Positions 55,744-64,000 of a DNA stretch of 64,000 bases are shown piece by piece; within the stretch, counting starts at the first letter, position 1; each line of letters starts with the position of its first letter. The stretch comes from Podospora pseudoanserina (Eukaryota; Ascomycota; Sordariomycetes; Sordariales; Podosporaceae): positions 2,418,001 through 2,482,000 of the forward strand of contig NC_085925.1 in assembly GCF_035222485.1 (NCBI RefSeq), in the 5' to 3' direction. Position numbers and translations under genes: made by a program. The notes under the pieces were generated by a model. That model saw only the letters and a program-made list of their open reading frames with translations. It did not search any database and had not been told where the DNA came from.

Positions 55744-58700
55744 ATGGCCTACATCGCCCCAATCCACCGGCCAAGCAGTGTCGACCATGCCCTGCTCGCC
55801 AATGTCTATTCAGAAGAGGAGCAGAGCTTGGTTCTCTCGTCAGGATCACCCCCTTCTTTCGTTCTGTATACTACCAAACCAAGTTTACTAACAAACATCG
55901 GAATGCAGACGAACAAACCGAGTAGAAGTATGGCGCCCCTCCCCCGACGGCCTCCTCTCCCAAGCCCACACCACCAACGTCAACGGCACCATCGCCATGC
56001 TCCAAAAACTCCGACCAAAAGATGCCGAAACAGACCTCTTATTTGTCGGAACCGACCGCTTCGAGTACTTCACCCTCTACTGGAACCGGGAAACGTCCCA
56101 AATGGAAACCACGAATGCGACCCGCGACCCTGGAGAGCACTTTATGCGCAACTCGCAGTCCCTCGACAGAGCGATTGTCGACCCGTCAGGACGGTTCATC
56201 GCCATGCACCTATGGGAAGGCGTCATGACGATCGCCCGCCTCGGCACCCGCAAGACAAACGCGGCGCAGCTGGACTGGATGGGACAGATCAGGCTGGCGG
56301 AACTGTTTATCAAGGCCTCGACTTTTTTGCATAACGAGACGGGACACCCGACGGTTGCTTTTCTTTACCAGACTAGCGCTAATGCGCAGGATTCGAAGCT
56401 GGCGACGTACCGCCTTACGTCTGACGACAGGAACACGGTGGCCAGCGAGTTCAACGCGCAGAAACACAGGATCATTGATATCACGATTGCGGATGCGGGG
56501 GCGAATATGTTGATTCCCGTGAGGAAGGTGGAGGAGGAAGTGAAGAGGCACAACTTTCGCAATACGGGATCGGCTAAGCCGCATCTTGGGGGGGTTGTTG
56601 TGGTGGGGGAGACGAGACTGCTCTATATTGACGACGTGACAAAGGCGACGGTGGAATCGAAGCTTGACAAGGCGAGCATTTTTGTCAAGTGGGCCGAGTA
56701 CAATGTTCAGACGTATTTCCTCGCGGATGACTACGGCTCGTTGCACTTGTTGACGATCAACACGGACGGGGCGGAGGTGAAGGGGATGGTCTTGACCAAG
56801 ATTGGGGTCACGAGCAGGCCGAGCGAGCTGGTTTATCTGGGGAATGAGATGCTGTTTGTGGCGAGTCACCATGGGGATTCGCGACTGTTTCAGCTTGACT
56901 TGAGCGCGGATAAGCCGGCGGACAAACCTTTCCTGACGCTGATCCAGACGATATCGAATATTGGGCCGATTATGGACTTCGCGGTGATGGACATGGGGAA
57001 TAGAGGGGGGGAGGATAGCCAGTTGGGGAATGAGTACTCTTCGGGGCAGGCGAGGATTGTTTGCGGGAGTGGGGTTTACAAGGATGGGTCATTGAGGAGT
57101 GTGAGGAGCGGCGTTGGGCTGGAGGATGTGGGGTTGTTGTTGGAGGATCTTGGGCAGCATGTGAGGGGGGTGTTCTCGTTGAGGGGGGCGGTTGGGGAGG
57201 GGAAGATGGACACGCTTGCTGTGAGCTTTTTGACCGAGACGAGGGTTTTCAGGTTTGACTCTGAGGGTGGGGTGGAAGAGGTGGGGGACTTTATGGGTTT
57301 TGGGTTGGATTGCCAGACGTTGTTGGCGAGGAATCTTGGGGGTGGGATGATTTTGCAGGTTACGACGAGGGGGGTTGTGTTGGTCGATGCTGAAAGTGGG
57401 GTTACGGTGGCGACGTGGGTGCCTCGGGATGAGAACACCATCATCAATGCTTCTGCGGACGGGGAGTGGCTGTTGTTGTCGGTGGAAGGGACGGGGCTGG
57501 TGTCGATCAGTACTGCTGGGAACGAGCTGCAGTTGGTGAAGGAGAAGGATATTAGCCAGCAGGATCAGGTTGCTTGCATACATGTTGCGCCGCAGTTACA
57601 AGGGATCGGTGTGGTTGGGTTTTGGACGTCAGGGACGGTGTCGATTATTGACTTGAACACACTTGAGCCAATGCATGGGGAGTCACTACGGCAGAGCCAG
57701 GACGACGCGTCGATACCTCGGGAGGTGGTGCTTGTTCAGGTGGCTTCGCCTAAGGTGTCAGGGCCAACGCTCTTCGTCGCCATGGAGGATGGCCATGTTG
57801 TCACGTTCAACATCTCGGCCGATTTTGAGTTTTCGGGGAAGAAACAGGTTATCCTTGGTACACGGCAAGCCAGGCTTCACCTCCTCCCGCAAGACAACGA
57901 CAGCATCTACAGCATCCTGGCCACGACGGAGCACCCAAGCTTGATCTACGGCGAAGAGAACAGGATAGTATACTCGGCTGTCACCGCAGAGGAGGCCATG
58001 TTCATTTGTCCTTTTGATACAGAGGCATTCCCCGATTCGATCATTGTGGCGACGGACACACAGATTAAGATCTCCAAGATCGACCGCACGAGACGAACAC
58101 ACGTTCGCGAGTTACCCATGGGCGAGATGGTTCGTAGGATCGCCTACTCGCCAAAGGAAAAGGTGTTTGGTCTGGGTTGTATCAAGCGGTCGTTGGTGGA
58201 CGGGGATGAGGTTGTCCAGAGCTCGTTTAGGCTGGTGGATGAGGTTATTTTCCAGCCTGTCGGTAAGACTTTTCAACTTGAGAGGACAAATTACGTGGAG
58301 CTGGTTGAGGCGGTTGTCAGGGCTGAGCTTCCAGACTCGTATGGGAATCCTGCCGAACGGTTTATTGTCGGGACGAGCTTCTTGCCTGACCCGGATTATG
58401 CCATGACTGGTGAACACCGAGGGAGGATTTTGGTGTTTGGAATTGATGATAACAAGGACCCCTACTTAATCCTGAGCCACCTTACCAAGGGTGTGTGCAG
58501 GTGTCTGGAAGTCTTGGACGGGAATAAGATTGTGGCTGGGCTGGCCAAGACGGTGGCGATTGCGAGATATGACGAGACTTCTACGACGACGGCGACGTTG
58601 ACGAGGCTGGCTTCGTACAAGCCGTCGACGCATCCGATTCAGATTGCGGCGCAGGGGAATATTATTGGGGTGGCGGACGTGATGAAGAGTATGACGCTGG

Positions 58701-59343
58701 TTGAGTACATGCCTGGTGACAAGGACAGGCTGGTGGAGGTGGCCAGGCATTGGCAGTCGGCTGCGGGCACCGCGCTGTGTCATGTTGATGGGGATGACTG
58801 GCTGGAGGCGGATGATCAGGGGAACCTGATGATGTTGAGGAGGAATGCGGATGCAGTGGTGATGGAGGATAGGAAGATTATGAGCGTGACGGCGGAGATG
58901 AATTTGGGGGAGATGGTGAACAGGATCAGGGCGGTGAGGGTTGAGACGAGTAGGGGGGCGATGGTGGTGCCGAGGGCGTTTTTGGGGACGGTAAGTCGCT
59001 CGGTGGTGTCCAATATTGAGACGGTTATGCTAACAAGAGACAGGTCAATGGCGGGATTTACATGTTCGGCACCGTTGCGCCCGAGGCTCAGGACTTGCTA
59101 TTACGATTCCAGGAAAAGCTGGCGAGGGTTGTACACACGGCGGGGGAGATCGACTTCAACTGCTACAGGGCATTTAGAAATGCAGAAAGGGAGGGGAGCG
59201 AGCCGGTTAGATTCCTAGACGGGGAGCTATTAGAGCGGTTTCTAGACCAGGACGAGGCAACGCAGAGGGAGATTTGTGAGGGTTTGGGGCCGAGTTTAGA
59301 GCACATGAGGAATGTTGTGGAGGAGTTGAGGCGGATGCACTGA
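55744..59343 (+). CDS. ddb1: DDB1 (damaged-DNA-binding protein 1) homologue
   Basis: Three exons (55744-55838, 55909-58990, 59044-59343) encode 1158 residues, close to the usual 1140. The N-terminus MAYIAPIHRPSSVDHALLAN, then RTNRVEVW across intron 1, and MLQKLRP...TDLLFVGTDR are DDB1-specific. The C-terminal CPSF_A part is complete (FIVGTSFLPDPD, GRILVFGIDD, VNGGIYMFGTVAPEAQDLLL). Three beta-propellers are expected. DDB1 links cullin-4 to WD40 receptors; in Neurospora the same protein (DIM-8) is also needed for histone H3K9 methylation. Intron 1 has an unusual GTCAGG donor but a perfect CTAAC branch site, and it keeps the family spacing between LVL and TNR. The alternative donor GTATAC would add nine residues. 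Confidence 0.93.
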
Positions 59344-59775
59344 GAGATATCCGTAAAATGTACATGAATTGATCTGCTGTCGATGTTGATAATGACCTCT
59401 TCTTCAGTGAGACTCTTCATGAGAATGAGTGATGTCAGCAAGCATGAGTGTCCTGTGGATAGTGTAGTGTAAAGCGGGCTTGGCATGCCACGGGAAGAAT
59501 CGGAGTCCTTGGGGTCTGTCCAATCACCAGCCAGGCAATTGCAAATTAGCTGCCTCAGGCACGCCACCTTTGCCAGACGTTTGACATTTGGTGCACAGGC
59601 CAAGTTCACAACTGGTCGGGAAATGTGGGAACAGCTCGGCCCAGAGAAAGCGAAAGTGAGACTAACCAAAAAACCTCAGTCCACGGACGCCGACGTCGAC
59701 TTTGTGTGTCTCTATCTCCTCTCTCCCCTCTACCTACCACTACCGCTCTTTTTTTTTAAAGAAGCAGAAGCAACA
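59344..59775. other. Intergenic region before the Rieske gene
   Basis: DDB1 3' flank and the Rieske promoter. A pyrimidine-rich stretch at 59700-59757 lies just before the start, typical of well-expressed fungal genes. Confidence 0.6.
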
Positions 59776-60716
59776 ATGGCGCCCCTCTCGACCGTGACGC
59801 GCGCCCTCGCCCGGCCCTCCGTCCTGCGTGTTGCCGCCCGCACCATCTCGACGACCCCGGCCGTCCGCGGCGACTCTTCCTACTCTAGCCCTTTCAAGGG
59901 CGAGAGCAACAGCACCAAGGTGCCGGATTTCTCAAAGTACCTGTCGGACAAGAAGCCGAGCTCGAATGCGCTGATTAGCTATTTCATGGTGGGCACGTTG
60001 GGTGCGATCACCGCGGGGGGGGCGAAGAGTACCATTCAGGGTAGGTGATTTTGGGGTTAGGAAGGGGGGGGGGAAGGGATGGAGGGGATCAATTGGAGGG
60101 ATATGGGGTTGGTTAAGAAGGGGGAGGCTGACAGTATGGTTGCTATACAGAGTTCCTCGTCAACATGTCCGCCTCTGCTGACGTCTTGGCTTTGGCCAAG
60201 GTTGAGGTTGATTTGAATGCCATTCCCGAGGGCAAGAATGTAAGGATTCTTTCTCTCTGGAGAATAGTTGGGAAGGGATAGGAAGGTCGGCTGACGGAGA
60301 CAAAAAAAATAACAGGTCATCGTCAAGTGGAGAGGCAAGCCCGTCTTCATCCGCCACCGCACAGCCGCCGAGATTGAGGAGGCCAACAACATCAACGTTG
60401 CGTCGCTAAGAGACCCCGAGGCCGACAGCGATCGCGTTCAGAAGCCTGAGTGGCTTGTCATGTTGGGTATGTCAAGAGACAAAAAATATGGGGGGGGGGA
60501 GGGTGATGGATGATACTGACAGCAACACAACTAGGTGTCTGCACACACTTGGGCTGCGTCCCCATCGGCGAGGCCGGTGAGTACGGCGGCTGGTTCTGCC
60601 CCTGCCACGGCTCCCACTACGACATTTCGGGCCGCATCAGAAAGGGCCCTGCCCCTCTGAACCTCGAGATTCCCGCGTACGAGTTCCCCGAGGACGACAA
60701 GCTGGTTATTGGTTAA
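59776..60716 (+). CDS. fes-1: Rieske iron-sulfur subunit of cytochrome bc1 complex
   Basis: Four exons (59776-60040, 60151-60239, 60316-60466, 60535-60716) encode 228 residues, the normal length. Residues 1-30 form an Arg-rich, acid-free mitochondrial presequence ([17 protein letters not shown]). One membrane helix follows ([16 protein letters not shown]), then the hinge ([20 protein letters not shown]). The [2Fe-2S] ligands lie in CTHLGC and CPCHGS, with the [13 protein letters not shown] loop after them. The subunit takes an electron from ubiquinol and passes it to cytochrome c1 at the inner membrane. All three introns keep frame: EFLVNM, KN/VIVKWRG and LG/VCTHLGC joints agree with the family. 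Confidence 0.97.
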
Positions 60717-60752
60717 ACGCTTGCTACTTTGCTGCGGTTTTGTTGCGGAGAA

Positions 60753-60758
60753 AATAAA
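60753..60758 (+). promoter_or_regulatory. Polyadenylation signal AATAAA
   Basis: Exact AATAAA 36 bases after the Rieske stop codon, in an A-rich setting. Confidence 0.5.
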
Positions 60759-60778
60759 AAGCGAGCGAATCGATAGAA

Positions 60779-60806
60779 AGAGAGAGAGAGAGAGAGAGAA
60801 AGAGAG
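60779..60806. repeat. AG microsatellite
   Basis: Tandem AG units with one interruption, in the 3' flank of the Rieske gene. Confidence 0.9.
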
Positions 60807-61498
60807 AACCTAAAATGCAAAAACTTGTATATTCTTGTCCACCACCAATTCGCAGGTTTTCTAGAGGGGTTAGGGGGTTGGGGTAGCTGGGAGGAGCTGA
60901 CGTTGAAATTGTTGTATTAGTACCATGAGAAGGGGAGGCGGTGGTTTGAGCAATATTGATAGACGTGTCAAACAGACAGATGAGAGAGGGTAGAAATGGA
61001 TATACTGGAGACTCAAGCACGCAGGGAATTTTGAAGTAACCTGTTGTCTTTGCCAATGCTAGTGAGTGTTTCTTTGGCTCAACATATGGCTCAACTTTGC
61101 TGTTCATGGCTGGCGAGGACTGAAAATTGTCTTGTATTTTGAGACAAAGCACCCACGCCGCTTTATTCCAGCCTAATCAAGTCGACAACATGAGTTTTGG
61201 TGGCAGGGTTCCGGAAACGTGCCTCTTGACGAAAGAAGCGGTTCGGAGTTAGTTGGCTGTTGACTATTACGAGAGTGGTGTTGTTAAAGTATCCTCTCCA
61301 GCCTTTTCCGGTGATGATGGTTAACCCCCCTTTTAATACGGGAGTTTATAGGACTGGGACGCAAGTAAAACTCTCTGCTCAAAGTGAACCTCTAGGGGTT
61401 CTCGTTAACAAATACGTTGTCTGCTCTTTTCTTATGGTGGTAGCCCTCCCAGTGGGATACGCCAGCAAATATCCCTTTTTATAGGTACATCCATCAAC

Positions 61499-62512
61499 AT
61501 GGCCTCCTCCTCCTCCTCCCCCCGCCGCGCCCTCCTCAACCACGTCCACCAACTCCGCACCTACCTCTCCTTTTCCCCCGAGCAAAAAGCCCGCCGCCCC
61601 GTCCCGTTTGTCCGCTGCGACATCTGCCGCTCCGAAACAGGTGAGATCATCACCCCCGCGACCCCCGGCTCGGCATTGACAACCTTCCCCCTCAGCCCGA
61701 CGGACCGCGTCCGCGCTGGTCTTGTCTTGCCGTGCGGCCACATGTTCCACACCGAATGCTGGGACCCCTACCCAGCCACGTTCCGCGGCAAGGGCGCCAT
61801 CACCTGCCCGCGCTGCCGCCTCCGGCTCAACTTCTCGGGGATGGAACGCAATAGATGTGCTGATCTCCCCTGGCGGTACCACATGCCCGAACCGGACAAC
61901 CCCAGCTGGAAGTGGGAGATTGAGAAAATCCCAAAGACGGCGCAGGAGTATATCCTCGAGGGGAGGGAGGCCGAGTTTGAGTTGGGGGCCATGTGCAACG
62001 TTGACAGGTTGATCGGGGCGAGTTTGCTGGGGAAGAATATCGAGGTGGAGAGGGACTTGGTCGAGGGGAGGGGGGAGAGGGTCGAGTTGAGCAAGTTGGT
62101 GGACAAGGTGAGGGCGGATGGGTGGTTTTTTGAGGAGGAGATTGATCTTGCTTTTCCGGGGTGGTTGCCGAGGATGGAGTTGGGGGATATACGGCGGGAG
62201 CCGCCGAGGGGGGGAGGAGGAGGCTTGGGTGGAGGGGCGGTTGAAGAGGTTGATGAGGAGGGAGGGGTACACTTGGGGGGGAGCCGCCGCCGGGGAGCAG
62301 GAAAAGGGGCCGTAATTTGTGGAATATTGGTGGGGATTATGATGAGGATGATGAGGATGATGAGGATGAGGATGATGAGGATGAGGATGATGATGATGAG
62401 GAGGAGGAGGAGGAAGAGGAGGAGGAGGAGGAGGAGGAGGAGGAGGAGGATAGTGAGATGGATGATGAGGAGGAGTAGTGAGGGAGGGAGGGAAGGGAGG
62501 TTGGTGTTTTGA
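61499..62512 (+). CDS. RING-finger protein (putative E3 ubiquitin ligase)
   Basis: As written, one exon of 337 residues. Residues about 40-112 hold a RING: VRCDICRSET, LPCGHMFHTECWD and ITCPRCRLRL, giving Cys/His ligands in C3HC4-like order. Conserved-looking sequence continues to GWFFEEEIDLAFPGW and then becomes Gly-rich. The last 60 residues in this frame are an implausible Met/Arg run. One base over, the same DNA (from about 62281) reads EPPPGSRKRGRNLWNIGGDY and then a long Asp/Glu tail, ending at TAG 62476-62478. The switch would fall in the G runs of 62256-62280. I therefore think the true protein has an acidic tail. RING proteins recruit E2 enzymes to pass ubiquitin to targets; the target is unknown. 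Confidence 0.75.
   Translation: MASSSSSPRRALLNHVHQLRTYLSFSPEQKARRPVPFVRCDICRSETGEIITPATPGSALTTFPLSPTDRVRAGLVLPCGHMFHTECWDPYPATFRGKGAITCPRCRLRLNFSGMERNRCADLPWRYHMPEPDNPSWKWEIEKIPKTAQEYILEGREAEFELGAMCNVDRLIGASLLGKNIEVERDLVEGRGERVELSKLVDKVRADGWFFEEEIDLAFPGWLPRMELGDIRREPPRGGGGGLGGGAVEEVDEEGGVHLGGSRRRGAGKGAVICGILVGIMMRMMRMMRMRMMRMRMMMMRRRRRKRRRRRRRRRRRIVRWMMRRSSEGGREGRLVF
62335..62452 (+). repeat. GAT/GAG trinucleotide repeat
   Basis: About 118 bases of GAT, GAG and GAA triplets at the 3' end of the RING gene. It encodes Asp/Glu in one frame, Met/Arg in the second and stops in the third. Confidence 0.95.
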
Positions 62513-62871
62513 TCTAGAACCAAGAGATGTCTTGTGTATCTGTTTACACACACTCTTCTGGCCCCTTTGATAACCCGAGTGCGGGTACTAATCCACATGA
62601 GATGTAAGCCCCAGCTCCAAGACATTTCACACAAAAAGTCACACTTGCAGGATACACACTTCACCAAAAAACACACAGACAACAAAATAGTAACTATTCA
62701 TTTCCGTTTCCATTTCCCTCCTGCTCCCTCTCAAAATAATAATAATAAAAAGTCACGCCTCACAGCGTAAAGAATACCGGGTTAAAACTGTTTCCATGAT
62801 TTACCCTTCATATATCAAAAGTATACATCCTCCTCGAACTCCGCCCCCTTCACAAACTATCCTACATCTGT
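62513..62871. other. Convergent intergenic region
   Basis: Between the RING gene and the secreted-protein gene, rich in A/T and CACA near 62530-62760. Nothing recognised. Confidence 0.5.
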
Positions 62872-64000
62872 TCACAACCCCAAAGCAGCATTAAACACGC
62901 TAGCAGCCTGAGCACCCTCAGCCTGACTAGCAGCCGCCGCGCCCTCCTCACAAGCCTCGATCGTCTCGGGGCTAGCCTTGCACGCACTATCCAGCCTCTG
63001 GCAGACAAAGAACGAAATAATATCAATGTTGAGCGCAGACCCATGCGAGAAATCAGCCGCGTTCACAGGCTGGAAGCTCTCCTCCTGACGCCCGTCAAGC
63101 CCAGCAGCGAACTGAATAGCGGGGCTGCCGCAGCTCCCAAAGTCCAGGACATTCTGGCGGCGACCGACGACGGAACGGCGAGCCTTGCGACGACGAGCAG
63201 CAGCCAAGCAAGCGGCCTCCTGCTGGTCGCACTGCCCAGTACCACCCTGGATCTGACCAGAGTTAGCAGCGTTGGCGCAGGCGTTCTTCTGAATGGCGCA
63301 CGAGCGCTGGATGGCGGCGCCGGCTTGGAGGAAGGTGTTTCCGTTGACGGAGAAGGGGCGGTTGGAAGCAGGGTCGGAAATGACGGCGGGGGCAGGGCCG
63401 CCGAGGGCGCCGGTGAAGGTCTGGACGTTCACAGTGCCGGTGGGGACCTCCTCAACGGGGGGTTCCTCAACGACGGGTGGCTCCTCATCTTCAACGACCG
63501 GCTCGCAGACCTCCTCCTCGTCAACGGGGGGCTCCTCGACAGCCGGGGGCTCCTCGACAGCAGGCTCGTCATCAACAACAGGCTCGCAGACCTCCTGATC
63601 GCCAACAGCGGCGAGGATGTCGGCCTCCGAAACAGCAGGCACCAAAAGGTTCTGGGAAATGATGCACCCAATCGCATCGTTCTCGTCGTTGCAGGTGTTA
63701 CCAGCAGCAGTAGGGTCGCCAATCTCACCAGGGGCAAAGGTGCCGCTCTGCAGAGCAAGAAGCGGGTCGGCCCCGATGGAGAACAAAGCCTTGGCCACCT
63801 CGAGCTCGACCTCGGCGTTGTTGGCCGCCTCGGCAGAAGCAGGGTCCTGGTGCTGGTTGATGTTGACGAGCTCGGCATTGACAGGAGTCTCGTTGCAGAG
63901 GGGGGAAGCCTCGCCGACGGTCAAGGTGTTACGCTCGAGGGCACGGAAGAGGATGGCGTTGATGGCCAAGTCGAGGTCGTTGGCGGCCTTGGCGTTGGTG
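62872..64000 (-). CDS. Secreted or cell-surface acidic repeat protein, 5' end outside window
   Basis: The frame is open from the right edge to the stop at 62872, so the start and any signal peptide lie beyond 64000. About 376 residues are visible. The first third is Ala/Asn-rich with paired cysteines (SPLCNET, NTCNDENDAIGC). A Pro/Glu/Val-rich acidic linker of about 55 residues follows (short units such as VEEPP and CEPVV). The C-terminal domain reads VNVQTFTGALGGPAPAVI, RPFSVNGNTFLQAGAAIQRS and CAIQKNACANAANSG, with regularly placed cysteines, then a dibasic stretch (RRRKARR). Similar C-terminal domains occur in fungal extracellular and wall proteins of unknown role. No catalytic motif is visible. 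Confidence 0.8.
   Translation of the reverse strand, partial: TNAKAANDLDLAINAILFRALERNTLTVGEASPLCNETPVNAELVNINQHQDPASAEAANNAEVELEVAKALFSIGADPLLALQSGTFAPGEIGDPTAAGNTCNDENDAIGCIISQNLLVPAVSEADILAAVGDQEVCEPVVDDEPAVEEPPAVEEPPVDEEEVCEPVVEDEEPPVVEEPPVEEVPTGTVNVQTFTGALGGPAPAVISDPASNRPFSVNGNTFLQAGAAIQRSCAIQKNACANAANSGQIQGGTGQCDQQEAACLAAARRRKARRSVVGRRQNVLDFGSCGSPAIQFAAGLDGRQEESFQPVNAADFSHGSALNIDIISFFVCQRLDSACKASPETIEACEEGAAAASQAEGAQAASVFNAALGL

Larger units (their letters stand above)
60717..61498. other. Intergenic region between Rieske and RING genes
   Basis: 3' flank with polyadenylation signal and AG repeat, then the RING gene promoter. No further gene seen. Confidence 0.5.

Noticed and set aside
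61379-62551. 390-codon open frame antisense to the RING gene
   Set aside because: Pro/His-rich shadow created by the GAT/GAG repeat and C-rich codons on the other strand.

Overview
The window looks like nuclear DNA of a filamentous ascomycete, most likely a Sordariomycete close to the Sordariales. The evidence is: many short introns (about 46-75 bases) with GT(A/G)NGT donors and CTRAC-type branch points; dispersed single genes on both strands; Zn2Cys6, BAR and Mad1-type eukaryotic families; and a nuclear intron-containing tRNA-Ile. Nothing suggests an organelle or a bacterium. I propose about 26 protein genes or gene relics and one tRNA. Exon ends were chosen by splice consensus plus frame continuity, and nearly all joined coding lengths are exact multiples of three.

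Layout, left to right. 1-9 kb: the 3' part of a Baeyer-Villiger type monooxygenase, an F-box protein, a broken short-chain dehydrogenase and a GABA-type amino acid permease. 9-15 kb: an ammonium transporter, divergent from the permease across a promoter with clustered GATA-factor sites, then a Zn2Cys6 regulator tail to tail with the transporter, and a CDK-like kinase. 15-26 kb: Syp1 (F-BAR endocytic adaptor), Mad1 (spindle checkpoint), Tam41 (mitochondrial CDP-DAG synthase) and a Pmp3-domain protein. 26-36 kb: a large protein with two C2H2-like fingers, a DUF3716-like Cys segment and a Mif2/CENP-C-like cupin; a secreted beta-helix protein; an unknown gene with an in-frame amber codon; and a CoA-binding protein. 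37-45 kb: the Cdc4-type myosin light chain, a saccharolysin-type M3 peptidase, tRNA-Ile(AAU) and an Mtr-like amino acid permease. 46-64 kb: Bir1/survivin with two BIR domains, a frame-disrupted cytochrome P450, an ACC-synthase-like aminotransferase, DDB1, the Rieske protein of complex III, a RING protein and a secreted acidic repeat protein that runs off the right edge.

There is no obvious gene cluster with one pathway. The best functional grouping is permease, ammonium transporter and Zn2Cys6 factor (nitrogen use). Mad1, Bir1, the Mif2-like cupin protein and DDB1 all touch chromosome segregation or heterochromatin, but they are scattered and probably linked by chance.

Most interesting: (1) the finger-DUF3716-finger-cupin architecture; (2) a strand composition pattern in which many exons start C-rich and end G-rich, with the cycle restarting after introns; (3) several genes whose reading frame breaks at G homopolymers or single bases, which may be real decay or assembly error.
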